NCBI RefSeq assembly: GCF_009683175.1
Contig: NZ_WKKW01000002.1
Coordinates: 248,001 to 312,000 of the forward strand
Length of the DNA stretch: 64,000 nt
Origin: Bifidobacterium asteroides
GTDB lineage: Bacteria; Actinomycetota; Actinomycetes; Actinomycetales; Bifidobacteriaceae
Reading direction: 5' to 3'
Position numbers and translations under genes: made by a program. Within the stretch, counting starts at the first letter, position 1, and every line of letters starts with the position of its first letter. Under the pieces are notes generated by a model that had not been told where the DNA came from, searched no databases, and saw nothing but the letters and a program-made list of their open reading frames with translations. This document shows, piece after piece, positions 1 to 8,268 of the stretch.

Positions 1-305
1 ATCTCCATCGACGACGATTACCACATCATGGTCAACCACGACAAGGTAAGGCACTCACCGATCAACGATCGATGGCTCTCAGCCTTCGAAAACCGAAGAA
101 TCACGTTGTCGCCGATCAGCAACCCTCGTATGAATTTATCGAGTACCGCCACAAACACATATTGTTCACCGACACCGAAGGCTTCCTGCTCCCCGTATTT
201 GGAAGCGCTTTTCCCTTCCCTATCGAATTCATGGCCTCACCCTGGGCAATAGTCGTTTTACGTCCGCAGCATTTCCCACTTGCTAGTCAACCGAACAGCA
301 TCTGA
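1..305 (+). pseudogene. HNH endonuclease C-terminal remnant, frameshifted and cut by the window edge
   Basis: Frame 1 enters from the left edge and reads ISIDDDYHIMVNHDKV, then about 20 codons later AFENRRITL. This resembles the stretch after the catalytic core of HNH-type restriction nucleases. Around base 107-110 the sensible reading moves to frame 3, where ADQQPSYEFIEYRHKHI follows, the usual closing segment of the same kind of protein. Neither frame alone gives a convincing C-terminus: frame 1 turns Ser/Pro-rich and stops near 252, and frame 3 runs on to a stop at 303-305. I read this as a decayed restriction-type nuclease with a frameshift of one base. Family assignment is from remembered motif patterns; the upstream part of the gene is outside the window. 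A sequencing error in an otherwise intact gene would look the same. Confidence 0.45.
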
Positions 306-341
306 AAGAGACTATCCAGTAAATGCACAAAATTTTTCCTC

Positions 342-1775
342 TTACTCGCCCGTCAGTTTGCGCGGCTTGAGGAAGAGAGAGCCGCATAGACCGATTAGGG
401 CTACGAGCGTGAGGAAGATGAAGGCCCATTGGTAGCCCTGGTCGAGTGCCTGGGCTGACGTGGCTCCGCTGAGACTGCCGCGCTGAGTGCCGATGGTCAC
501 AATCATCATGGCTGCGGCCGTACCCAGTGAACCGCCCACCTGGCGGACAGTCGAGGCAGCCGCGTTGCCATGGGCCGTGAGTTCTGCGGGCAATGCGTTG
601 ATGCCCTCGGTGAAGGTGGTCATCATGACCAGCGCCACTCCTGCCAAGCGCAGAGCATAGCAGGAGGCGATCACGATAAGACTGGTAGTAGTGCCGAACC
701 ATATCATCGGCAAGGTTCCGGCAAGCAGCACCGTGTACCCCAAAAGGGAAATCTTCCTCGCTCCGATTCTTTGATAGATCAGACCAGAGAGGGGGTTGAA
801 TATGCCCATGACAATGGCTCCTGGCAGCATGACCAGACCAGAAGTGAGCGCGCTTGACCCGCGCGTATTCTGCAAGTACAGGGGAAGCACCAGCTCCACT
901 CCGACCATGGCAATGTTGCTCAGGGTGCTCAGCAGACTGGTCAGATTGAAGGTGGCATTCATGAAAACACGCAAATTCACCAGCGGAGACTTCAGATGAA
1001 GCTGACGCCGACAGAACAGGATTACTACCAGCACGCCAGCAAGCAGCAATCCCAGGTCAAGCACTGACGCACCACCCGCGTCTCCAATGGCGGACAGGGC
1101 GTACAGAATGAGCCCGAAACCCAGGCAGGAATAAACTACGGAAGGCACGTCCAGCCGAGTTCTCGCCTGGTGGTTGACCGTATAGACCAGGAAGAACGAG
1201 GCCACCAGAATCGCGGCGCTCAAGACAGCAAGCAGCACAAACAAGGCCCTCCAGGACCAGTGCTCCAAAACAAACCCTGAGAGCGTGGGGCCAACCGTCG
1301 GACCCAAGGCCACCACCAGGCCCACCACGCCCAGGGCCACACCGCGCCTATCCGGCGGGAAAAGCAGCAGTACCACATTCTGAATGAAAGGCATCAACGA
1401 TCCGGCTGCCACGGCCTGAATGATTCTGCCCGCCAACAGCAGCGGGAAATGCCCTTCGCAGAAGACACAGACCAGGGAGCCCATCAGGAAAATACCCATC
1501 ATGGCCATGAAGGTGTGCTTGGACCGGAAGTTGGAAAACACCCAAGCCGATACAGGTATCATCAGCCCCACCACCAACAGATAGGAGGTGCTCAGCCATT
1601 GTGCGGTGGATTGGGACACATGGAATTCCGCCATAATGGTAGGCAGAGCATTGTTAAGGAAAGTCTCCGCCATCAAGGCCAGGAAGGCCCCTGCCAAAAG
1701 CGTGCCCACCATCGCAGTGCGATTTCCCTCAGTCCCGCCTTGGCTTCCTTCCCCTTTGCCGCCATCCTCATTCAT
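342..1775 (-). CDS. DHA2-type MFS drug efflux transporter
   Basis: A 477-residue integral membrane protein of the 14-helix EmrB/QacA (DHA2) group, expected to export drugs by proton antiport. The first helix follows a short charged N-terminus (residues 1-22). Helix 5 carries the antiporter signature GLVVALGPTVGPTLSG (motif C), which defines proton-drug antiporters. The loop after helix 2 has a degenerate motif A. The ATG at 1775 is preceded by a GGGGATG ribosome site at about 8 bases. The gene lies 62 bases downstream of a MarR regulator on the same strand, with no terminator between, so the pair is probably one operon controlled by the operator at 2306-2323. The substrate cannot be told from sequence. 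The family call is strong. Confidence 0.9.
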   Translation of the reverse strand: MNEDGGKGEGSQGGTEGNRTAMVGTLLAGAFLALMAETFLNNALPTIMAEFHVSQSTAQWLSTSYLLVVGLMIPVSAWVFSNFRSKHTFMAMMGIFLMGSLVCVFCEGHFPLLLAGRIIQAVAAGSLMPFIQNVVLLLFPPDRRGVALGVVGLVVALGPTVGPTLSGFVLEHWSWRALFVLLAVLSAAILVASFFLVYTVNHQARTRLDVPSVVYSCLGFGLILYALSAIGDAGGASVLDLGLLLAGVLVVILFCRRQLHLKSPLVNLRVFMNATFNLTSLLSTLSNIAMVGVELVLPLYLQNTRGSSALTSGLVMLPGAIVMGIFNPLSGLIYQRIGARKISLLGYTVLLAGTLPMIWFGTTTSLIVIASCYALRLAGVALVMMTTFTEGINALPAELTAHGNAAASTVRQVGGSLGTAAAMMIVTIGTQRGSLSGATSAQALDQGYQWAFIFLTLVALIGLCGSLFLKPRKLTGE

Positions 1776-1837
1776 ACCGCATCATCCCCGTCCTTCACCG
1801 ACTCGGTCCGAAGCTTGTTTGATCCAACTAAGGCAGA

Positions 1838-2287
1838 TCAGGATTCCATGTTTCTAATGATTCGTTCCAGATAGCCGACAAGCTGTCTGCTCTCCTGCTC
1901 ATCGAACCCTTTCAAGGCAAGCTTGCCCGTGGCCTCCAATGCATGCCGGATCTCGACCTGGTGGGCGTTCAGCTCCTTGCGTGCATGTCCGGTAAGCTCA
2001 AGAACCATCTGACGTCGGTCATCAGTCTGTGGCTTTGCCGTCAGCCATCCTGCCTTGACCAGCCGTTTGACAACTCCCCGAACCGTGGGATGGCTCAAAC
2101 GGAACCTGTCGCCCACCGTCTTCTGCGTCACCTCCAGGCCCTCATGCTCATACAGGTAATAGACCATGACGAATTGGGGACCAGTCAGATTGGGAAAGAT
2201 GTTCCGCACACACTCATTCATGTGCTTTTCCAGCAGGGTGTTGGCTATTTTGACCAGCCCCTCTGGCCGCTTCTCCGAGAGCTCCAA
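1838..2287 (-). CDS. MarR-family transcriptional regulator
   Basis: A 149-residue winged-helix regulator. The central segment VTQKTVGDRFRLSHPTVRGV fits the helix-turn-helix, and KRLVKAGWLTAKPQTDDRRQ is the beta-wing with the DDRR signature typical of MarR proteins; the flanking helices would form the dimer interface. The start codon is TTG at 2287, preceded by GAGAGGCGG; no ATG lies early enough to include the N-terminal helix. It is the first gene of an operon with the DHA2 exporter. A perfect 18-base palindrome overlapping its own promoter strongly suggests autorepression, relieved by a small-molecule ligand, which would switch on the exporter. The ligand is unknown. Confidence 0.9.
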   Translation of the reverse strand: MELSEKRPEGLVKIANTLLEKHMNECVRNIFPNLTGPQFVMVYYLYEHEGLEVTQKTVGDRFRLSHPTVRGVVKRLVKAGWLTAKPQTDDRRQMVLELTGHARKELNAHQVEIRHALEATGKLALKGFDEQESRQLVGYLERIIRNMES

Positions 2288-2305
2288 AAGATACCGCCTC
2301 TCTAA

Positions 2306-2349
2306 AATGTAGCATGCTACATTATTAGCGAAGAAAGCCTAGCTGTCAA
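2306..2349 (-). promoter_or_regulatory. marR-efflux operon promoter with palindromic operator
   Basis: On the minus strand a perfect -35 box TTGACA (2349-2344) is followed after 16 bases by TAATAA (2327-2322), or after 17 by AATAAT. The perfect palindrome AATGTAGCATGCTACATT (2306-2323) overlaps the -10 box and the likely transcription start, and ends 18 bases before the TTG start codon. An 18-base symmetric site of this kind is the right size for a MarR dimer, so autoregulation is the simplest reading. Confidence 0.8.
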
Positions 2350-2786
2350 ATCAAGGAAATACAAGAACCTATTCATCAACGTTCTTAATGCAGGAGGCTC
2401 GAGCAAAAGAAGAGCCTTAGCTCAGCCTTTCCGACCGGTGGGCATGCTGGTTTACCTAGCATTTTGGCCTCAGTATCGTCGTTCTGCATAGCCGATTGGC
2501 TAAGCAATACTGATAGGATGATAAGTTGACACTCTATCCCACCGCCGCTGTCAACAAATCACGAGCCTTTAGTCCAACAGACCTCCTTTACCTTGGAGCG
2601 ACCAACAGAGAAAATTGCTAAACCGCATCAAGGGATCCACCAGGCAGACACACACCTACTCTCATGCAAGAAGCTCTTTCAACAACACAAGGCCAATATT
2701 GAACCTCCTGAGACGTGGCTTCATCAGTCAATACAGTCAGACAAGCACGAATCCGGGGCACAGGTAACTACCTGAGCAATAGATAA
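2350..2786. other. Intergenic stretch with no recognisable gene
   Basis: This stretch lies between two divergent MarR genes. It is A+T-richer than its surroundings and contains only short open frames with no ribosome site and no familiar protein. I see no tRNA, terminator or mobile-element end. The outer edges are promoter regions for the flanking regulators. Confidence 0.5.
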
Positions 2787-2815
2787 TTTCCAATATGATA
2801 TAGTTTCCATTATGA
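2787..2815 (+). promoter_or_regulatory. Direct repeat and probable leaderless promoter of the second marR gene
   Basis: Two 12-base copies, TTTCCAATATGA (2787-2798) and TTTCCATTATGA (2804-2815), differ at one base and are 17 bases apart; the second covers the ATG at 2812. TATGAT (2794-2799) and TATAGT (2799-2804) are candidate -10 boxes, putting transcription start almost on the ATG. No purine-rich ribosome site precedes it, so the message may be leaderless. The repeat may be a regulator-binding site. Confidence 0.5.
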
Positions 2816-3249
2816 AATCAAATAAATCCTCTTCCCTTTATAACGCTCTCATGTATCTGCAGTGCGAATTCGTAGCAGAGCGTAATAGGGTCAACCCAGG
2901 AGACATCACCTGGCAACAGTTCGATATCCTCACTGTTTTGCGTACTGGAGCCTTCAGGCCATCACAGATTGGTCAGCGACTTGGTATGAGCCGATCCAAG
3001 GTCTCCAAGAACCTGAGCACGCTGCGCGATCTCGGATACATCAGACAGACGCCCGATACCCGTGACCGGCGAGAGCTGGAGACCTGCCTGACCCAGGACG
3101 GTCGGGACATGCTCGGCATCATCGATCAACAGCATAAGACCCTTGAGGAAGACGCCAGACAGGTCTGGTCCGAAGACGAGCAGGAAGAGTTCACTGCTCT
3201 TGCCAACAGACTCATCGCCAAGCTACGCCAGGAGCGGATCGCCCGATGA
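2812..3249 (+). CDS. MarR-family transcriptional regulator
   Basis: A 145-residue winged-helix protein. FRPSQIGQRLGMSRSKVSKN is the helix-turn-helix (about residues 61-80) and LGYIRQTPDTRDRRELETCL the wing with the DxRDRR signature of MarR proteins. It overlaps the following UvrA-like gene by four bases (ATGA), which means translational coupling and a functional link. It has no clear ribosome site and may be translated from a leaderless message. Near-identical direct repeats at its start codon are a plausible autoregulatory site. Its likely job is to control the UvrA-like protein in response to a DNA-binding or other toxic compound; this is inference from arrangement. Confidence 0.88.
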   Translation: MKSNKSSSLYNALMYLQCEFVAERNRVNPGDITWQQFDILTVLRTGAFRPSQIGQRLGMSRSKVSKNLSTLRDLGYIRQTPDTRDRRELETCLTQDGRDMLGIIDQQHKTLEEDARQVWSEDEQEEFTALANRLIAKLRQERIAR

Positions 3250-5519
3250 GGACGGAATCCATCCTTATTGATAGGGCCTCCACACACAATCTCCAGCAAG
3301 TCTCGCTGGCCATACCCAAACGGGCCATCACCGTGGTTACCGGCCTGTCGGGTTCAGGAAAGTCGTCTCTTGTGTTTTCCACACTGGCAGCCGAATCACA
3401 GCGCATAATCAACCGCAGCTACAGCTCCTACATTCAGCAGCTCCTGCCCAAGTATGAGCCTGCGGAAGTCGCCCGAATCGACAACCTGCCCTTCTCCATT
3501 GTCGTAACCCAAAAGCAGCTCTCGGGCAATGCTCGCTCAACCGTAGGCACCTACACTGATATCTACACTGCCCTGCGCCTGCTGTTCTCCCGTATGGCCC
3601 AGCCCTTCATCGGGTACTCCATGACATATTCCTTCAACAATCCTGCGGGGATGTGCCCGATCTGCCAGGGACTCGGAACTGTGCGCACTCTGGTGCTTGA
3701 TCGCCTGCTCAACATGGATCTCTCGCTGAACCAGGGAGCCATCTACTTTCCCACCTTCCAGCCAGGCGGCTGGAGGCTGACCAGGTATACGGATTCAGGT
3801 TATTTTGACAACGACCTGCCTCTACAGGAGTGGGACAGAGATGACCTCGACTTCCTGCTCTACGGCAAGAGGCAAAAACCGGCACACCCTGGCCCCAACT
3901 GGCACAAGACAGCCATGTATGAGGGATTGGTGCCCAGGATCACCAAGACCTTCATCAACCAGAGCAACGACAAGTACCAGCATGAGCTGGAGGAGGTTAC
4001 GCGAATCACCCAGTGCCCCGACTGCCAGGGGGCCAGAGTTAACGCCAAGGTGCGCTCAGCCAGGATCCGCGGACTGAACATAGCTGACTGCTCCGCCATG
4101 AGCGTGGCAGACCTCCAGGAATGGCTTAGAAAGATTCATGACGATCAGGCTGAGACCATTCTGCAGGACTTGAAACGCAAGATAGCCAATCTGATAACGG
4201 TAGGTCTGGGCTACTTGAGTTTGGAGCGTGGCACTTCCACCCTTTCCGGAGGAGAGGGTCAGCGTCTGAAAATCGCCAACTGCCTGAACAGCCCCTTGAA
4301 TGACGTCCTCTACATCTTCGATGAGCCAAGCGTTGGCTTGCACCCCCATGACCTGACTGGGATCAAGAAAATCTTTGAGGGCTTGCGAGACAAGGGCAAT
4401 ACGGTAGTGATCGTGGATCATGACCCCGAGCTCATCGCCATTGCGAACCATATCGTCGATATGGGGCCAGGGGCAGGCAGTGAAGGCGGACGGATCGTCT
4501 TTGAAGGGAACTATCAGTCTCTGCTGAGAAGCGGCACAGCAACTGGCAGAGCCCTGGCAAATCCAGGCGTGGTAAATGAACCATCGGTGCCTTCGCATGG
4601 CTTCTATACAATAGACAAGGTCACTGCCCACAACGTCAGAGAAGCCCACGCCAAGATACCCCGGCAAATGCTGACTGTGGTGACCGGGGTGGCCGGCTCA
4701 GGTAAGAGCACCCTTATTAAGGAAGGCTTCATGGCTCAACATGAGGCCTTACTCCTGGATCAGAAACCAATCAAGACCAGCGGACGCTCCAACCTGTTGA
4801 CCTACTTGGGTGTCTTCGACCCGCTGCGCAAGGCTTTTGCCAAGGCCACAGGCGAGTCCCCCTCGCTCTTCTCATTCAACGCTGCCGGAGCCTGTCCGGT
4901 CTGCAAGGGCAAGGGGGTCGTCACCCTGGATATTGCCTACATGGGCGACACCAGCACTATCTGCGAAAGCTGCCATGGAACCAGGTATTCAACGCAGACC
5001 TTGTCTGCCAGATACCGTGGTCTCAGCATCGCCCAGGTGCTGAAACTGACTGCCAGCGAGGCTATGCACCAATATCGTGAAGTGCTGGGGCCAGCTATGA
5101 AGGCCCTGGAGGATGTGGGTCTGTCTTACCTATCCGTTGGGCAGGCTCTTGATACGCTCTCGGGCGGTGAGCTGCAACGCCTCAAGCTGGCCAGACTACT
5201 CAAGGAGGGGATTCGCGAGACCCTGATTTTGGATGAGCCCACCAGCGGCCTGCATGAATCCAATATCCTGCAGCAGATTGCTCTCCTACGCAAACTCATC
5301 ACCAGCAAAGGTCTCACTATCATCGTCATAGAACATAACCTGCGCTTCATCGGCCAGGCCGACTGGGTGATCGATATGGGCCCGGGAGCCGGAAGCGCGG
5401 GCGGAAAAGTGCTATTTGAAGGAACTCCGCTTGCGCTGATGCGCCGCAATGACACTCCTACAGCCCGAGCCATGAATGTTTATTTCGGTCTCATCAAGGA
5501 TGCCGCGGCGCAACCATAA
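3246..5519 (+). CDS. Short UvrA-like ABC ATPase (drug-resistance or UvrA2 type)
   Basis: A 757-residue soluble protein with two ABC ATPase modules. Module 1 has Walker A GLSGSGKSS (33-41), signature LSGGEGQR (about 335-342) and Walker B LYIFDEPSVGLHP. Module 2 has Walker A GVAGSGKST (about 481), signature LSGGELQR (about 637) and LILDEPTSGLH. CPIC (about 137), CPDC (about 257), CPVC (about 550) and CESC (about 573) are zinc-finger cysteine pairs as in UvrA. Repair UvrA is about 950 residues; here the distance from the first Walker A to its signature is about 300 rather than about 450 residues, so part of the UvrB-interaction and insertion region is missing. Such short forms include UvrA2 and self-resistance proteins of the DrrC type that remove DNA-bound drugs. 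Coupled to a MarR gene, it is probably an inducible protection protein rather than the housekeeping excinuclease subunit. Confidence 0.85.
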   Translation: MRTESILIDRASTHNLQQVSLAIPKRAITVVTGLSGSGKSSLVFSTLAAESQRIINRSYSSYIQQLLPKYEPAEVARIDNLPFSIVVTQKQLSGNARSTVGTYTDIYTALRLLFSRMAQPFIGYSMTYSFNNPAGMCPICQGLGTVRTLVLDRLLNMDLSLNQGAIYFPTFQPGGWRLTRYTDSGYFDNDLPLQEWDRDDLDFLLYGKRQKPAHPGPNWHKTAMYEGLVPRITKTFINQSNDKYQHELEEVTRITQCPDCQGARVNAKVRSARIRGLNIADCSAMSVADLQEWLRKIHDDQAETILQDLKRKIANLITVGLGYLSLERGTSTLSGGEGQRLKIANCLNSPLNDVLYIFDEPSVGLHPHDLTGIKKIFEGLRDKGNTVVIVDHDPELIAIANHIVDMGPGAGSEGGRIVFEGNYQSLLRSGTATGRALANPGVVNEPSVPSHGFYTIDKVTAHNVREAHAKIPRQMLTVVTGVAGSGKSTLIKEGFMAQHEALLLDQKPIKTSGRSNLLTYLGVFDPLRKAFAKATGESPSLFSFNAAGACPVCKGKGVVTLDIAYMGDTSTICESCHGTRYSTQTLSARYRGLSIAQVLKLTASEAMHQYREVLGPAMKALEDVGLSYLSVGQALDTLSGGELQRLKLARLLKEGIRETLILDEPTSGLHESNILQQIALLRKLITSKGLTIIVIEHNLRFIGQADWVIDMGPGAGSAGGKVLFEGTPLALMRRNDTPTARAMNVYFGLIKDAAAQP

Positions 5520-5545
5520 GCGGCTGCATTCAGATCAGCAATCGT

Positions 5546-6316
5546 TCAGCAATCTTGCAGACGGCGCCTCTGCATGCCATCCTGATCGAAATTGTCATCA
5601 TCCAGCCAGGTCTCCAACCGCTCTTTTACTGTCGGCCATTCACTGTCCAATATGGAAAACCAATCCGTATCCCGAGTACGGCCCTTGTAGACCATATCGT
5701 TCCTGAACCGGCCTTCAGCCTGGAATCCCAGCCTCAGCGCAGCCGCCCGCGAGGGCGCGTTGAGGCTGTCACACTTCCACTCGTATCGTCGATAGCCCAA
5801 GTCCTCGAAGACATGCCGAGCCATCAGATATTGGGCCCCGGTAGCCTGTCTGCTTCTCTGCAGCTCACGGGTATAGATAACGTGCCCCATCTCGACGCTT
5901 CCCACGTCGGACCTTATCCGGTGCAAGGCGTACATGCCCAACAGATCCGACGAATCATGAAGCTTGACATGCTTCCGTATATCCGCATCCTTTCCATCTG
6001 CAGACTGACCGACACTGAGTCCATGTGCAGACGGATTGCGGAGAATAGCAAAGAAGAGAGGATCCCGACTATTAATCATGGATGCAAACCCTGAGTCGAA
6101 TGTTGGTCTATCAGGATAGAGATCGTGAGTGCTATAGGTCATGATGGCTTTGTCGCATTCTGGACTGAAAATCCGCTCATAGAAGGCATCGCCTTGATTC
6201 TCGTTCAAGGGCACTACCAGAACGGTCCTGCCAGTCAAGATGACCGGCTCCGGCGTCATGGCCCCGGGAAACGAAATCGCATCACCTATAGGTTGCCCAA
6301 ACTCATTGATCCTCAT
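5546..6316 (-). CDS. GNAT-family N-acetyltransferase
   Basis: A 256-residue protein resembling the RimJ/RimL-type GNAT enzymes, which move an acetyl group from acetyl-CoA to an amine. The core runs from about residue 120 to 235: LLGMYALHRIRSDVGSVEMG (beta strands), then RQATGAQYLMARHVFEDLGY in place of the usual acetyl-CoA loop and helix, and NAPSRAAALRLGFQAEGRFR, the characteristic C-terminal part that places Asn and a Gly-Phe after the helix. The N-terminal 60 residues match the extra strand region of this subgroup. The ATG at 6316 has a strong GGAGGAG site at 8 bases. It converges on the UvrA-like gene with 26 bases between stops and looks monocistronic. Substrate unknown. Confidence 0.85.
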   Translation of the reverse strand: MRINEFGQPIGDAISFPGAMTPEPVILTGRTVLVVPLNENQGDAFYERIFSPECDKAIMTYSTHDLYPDRPTFDSGFASMINSRDPLFFAILRNPSAHGLSVGQSADGKDADIRKHVKLHDSSDLLGMYALHRIRSDVGSVEMGHVIYTRELQRSRQATGAQYLMARHVFEDLGYRRYEWKCDSLNAPSRAAALRLGFQAEGRFRNDMVYKGRTRDTDWFSILDSEWPTVKERLETWLDDDNFDQDGMQRRRLQDC

Positions 6317-6650
6317 ACCCGCATCTCCTCCCTTGGAACGATGCCCGCTCTGTAGTCTATGGAAGAGTCAGCCCCAGAAGCACCGGCTATAACTCCGTAC
6401 AATCCTGGCACTTAGAATACCAAGCAAACACCCCAAAAGCCCGTATGGATCCGCCTCACACATCCGTGTTTATTCTCCCCCGTTATCCCCTTTATCATCT
6501 TGTCCACAAGATGCTGCTTCACCGCCATATTTGTCCACATGCACCCAAGCGGAAGGGCCGACGCGGAAGCGAGAATTAAACTGATACGTAAGAGGAATAT
6601 TCGCCGAACTTCAACCGGTATTCCCTCTGCCTACCGTCAGCATCGACCAA
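6317..6650. other. Intergenic stretch between divergent genes
   Basis: This stretch separates the acetyltransferase and nicotinamidase start regions. I see no protein-coding frame with a ribosome site, no stable hairpin with a T-tract and no RNA gene. It presumably holds the two divergent promoters, but I could not assign convincing -35/-10 pairs. Confidence 0.45.
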
Positions 6651-6663
6651 GGGAGTGATCACC

Positions 6664-7284
6664 ATGTCCAAGGCTTTGATCGTCGTGGATGTTCAACCAA
6701 CCTTCTGCGAAGGAGGTGAACTCGGAGTCGAGGGAGGCAACGCCACGGCCGGCAAAATCGCCGATTATGTCCACAATCATGCCGGGGACTACGCCTACAT
6801 GGCCACCACCCAGGATTGGCACATCGAACCCGGATCTCATTGGTCCGATCACCCGGATTTTGTGGACACCTGGCCCAAACACGGCGTAGCCGGCTCACCC
6901 GGAGCGGAGTTGCATCCCAAGATTCGAGGACTGGACATCGCCCACCACTTCAAAAAGGGCCAGTACTCAGCCGCCTACTCCGGATTCGAAGGCATCGAAG
7001 ACAACACCGATAAAATCCAGAGCAGGCAGGAGTTCGCTGCGGCCAAAGCATCTGGAGTCACCTTGGCCGATGCACTGGCGCAAGCTGGCGTTGACCAAGT
7101 GGACGTAGTAGGCATCGCCGAATCCCACTGCGTCAAGGAGACGGCCTTGGACGCTGCAAAACTTGGCTACCAGGTCACGGTCTTCGAGGATCTGACTGTC
7201 CCGGTCAGCGAGGATCAGGGCGTCGAGGCTCGAAAGACCATGGCCCAGGCAGGCATTCGTCTTCTTTCCTCCAACGGCGACTAA
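6664..7284 (+). CDS. pncA: Nicotinamidase
   Basis: A 206-residue enzyme of the isochorismatase-like hydrolase fold that converts nicotinamide to nicotinate and ammonia for NAD salvage. The catalytic triad is visible: Asp9 in VVDVQPTFCEGGEL, Lys97 or Lys98 in HHFKKGQYSAAYSGFEG, and Cys156 in GIAESHCVKETA. Metal ligands Asp51, His53 and His59 sit in QDWHIEPGSHW, and TWPKHG is a further family hallmark. The start is the ATG at 6664, 8 bases after GGGAG (6651-6655); an in-frame GTG at 6655 overlaps that ribosome site and is unlikely. It may have its own promoter. The motif set makes the assignment firm over generic isochorismatase. Confidence 0.92.
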   Translation: MSKALIVVDVQPTFCEGGELGVEGGNATAGKIADYVHNHAGDYAYMATTQDWHIEPGSHWSDHPDFVDTWPKHGVAGSPGAELHPKIRGLDIAHHFKKGQYSAAYSGFEGIEDNTDKIQSRQEFAAAKASGVTLADALAQAGVDQVDVVGIAESHCVKETALDAAKLGYQVTVFEDLTVPVSEDQGVEARKTMAQAGIRLLSSNGD

Positions 7285-7302
7285 GGTCAGCGGGAGAAAA
7301 AT

Positions 7303-8049
7303 TCACCAAGGCTGGATGGTAGGGCCTACGGTGAATTCCGATACATTGGTATCCTCAGGCTGATCAATGGCAAAGGCCACTACCTGGGCTACCCGTTCGG
7401 GATCAATTTGGTAGCTGTCGTAGGTCTTGTTCATGTCGGCCAGGGTCTGCTTGTCCGTGATGGTATCCAGCAACTCGGTTCGAATGGCCGCCGGGTAAAT
7501 GGTAGAGGTGCGGATATGGGTCCCTTCCTGGGCGGACTCCATCCTGAGTACCTCCATCAGATCCCGCAGACCCCACTTGGTTGCTCCGTAGACCGCTCCA
7601 CCGGGATAGGCTTTGAGGCCAGCCACCGAAGAGGTGGCGATGAACTGTCCATGTCGCTGCCCGGTGAACTCAGGCAGGGCCGCAGCAATGCCGTACAGTG
7701 CGCCTTTCAGGTTGACGTCAATGGTCCGATCCCACTCGTCCACATGCAGGGCCGACAGGGGCGAGTTAGGCATGAGCCCGGCGTTGAGGAATACTACGTC
7801 CACCCCGCCGAACTGCTTCTTAGCGAAAGCCACGAAGTCCTCATTGGCCTGGCGATCGGTCACATCCAGAGCCATGGAGGCCGCCTGACCACCCGCCTGA
7901 ACGATGTCGTCGACAATTTTATCCAGCCGATCCTTGCGGCGAGCGCCCAGCACCACCTTGGCCCCTCGCTGTGCCAACAGCCTCGCCGTGGCCTCCCCTA
8001 TGCCGGACGAAGCTCCGGTGATCAACACCGTCTTATCAGCAACAGTCAT
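7303..8049 (-). CDS. Short-chain dehydrogenase/reductase
   Basis: A 248-residue classical SDR. TGASSGIG (residues 11-18) is the dinucleotide-binding loop, NAG (89-91) the structural motif, Ser140/141 with Tyr154 and Lys158 (YGATK) the catalytic set. The Arg-rich stretch after the second strand (ARRKDRL) points to NADP(H) rather than NAD(H). A GGAAAGGTGG ribosome site precedes the ATG at 8049. It converges on pncA with 18 bases between the stops and has its own promoter side facing the glycosyltransferase gene. Similar proteins are usually named oxidoreductases of unknown substrate (YdfG-like, acting on hydroxy acids, is one possibility). No neighbour suggests a pathway. Confidence 0.88.
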   Translation of the reverse strand: MTVADKTVLITGASSGIGEATARLLAQRGAKVVLGARRKDRLDKIVDDIVQAGGQAASMALDVTDRQANEDFVAFAKKQFGGVDVVFLNAGLMPNSPLSALHVDEWDRTIDVNLKGALYGIAAALPEFTGQRHGQFIATSSVAGLKAYPGGAVYGATKWGLRDLMEVLRMESAQEGTHIRTSTIYPAAIRTELLDTITDKQTLADMNKTYDSYQIDPERVAQVVAFAIDQPEDTNVSEFTVGPTIQPW

Positions 8050-8268
8050 AACAGTTCCACCTTTCCTTGATCTTCAGTCGGCCTGATGGTACAACCTCGA
8101 GTCGCTGGAAGTGCAAGTCTTGCTACAGCCAAGTCCAAACCAACAATCGTGACTAAATGCGTGGCATGGGGCTGAAGCTACTGAGAAGGACGGGTCAGTC
8201 AGAACTGCGCTGGCCGGGCACATGTAGAATCGACGCAGTAATCCACGAAGAAAGGCGGCTGCACTGCC

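Noticed and set aside
2593-2775. A 60-codon frame between the two marR genes
   Set aside because: No ribosome site, no likeness to known proteins, and it ends in the next promoter.
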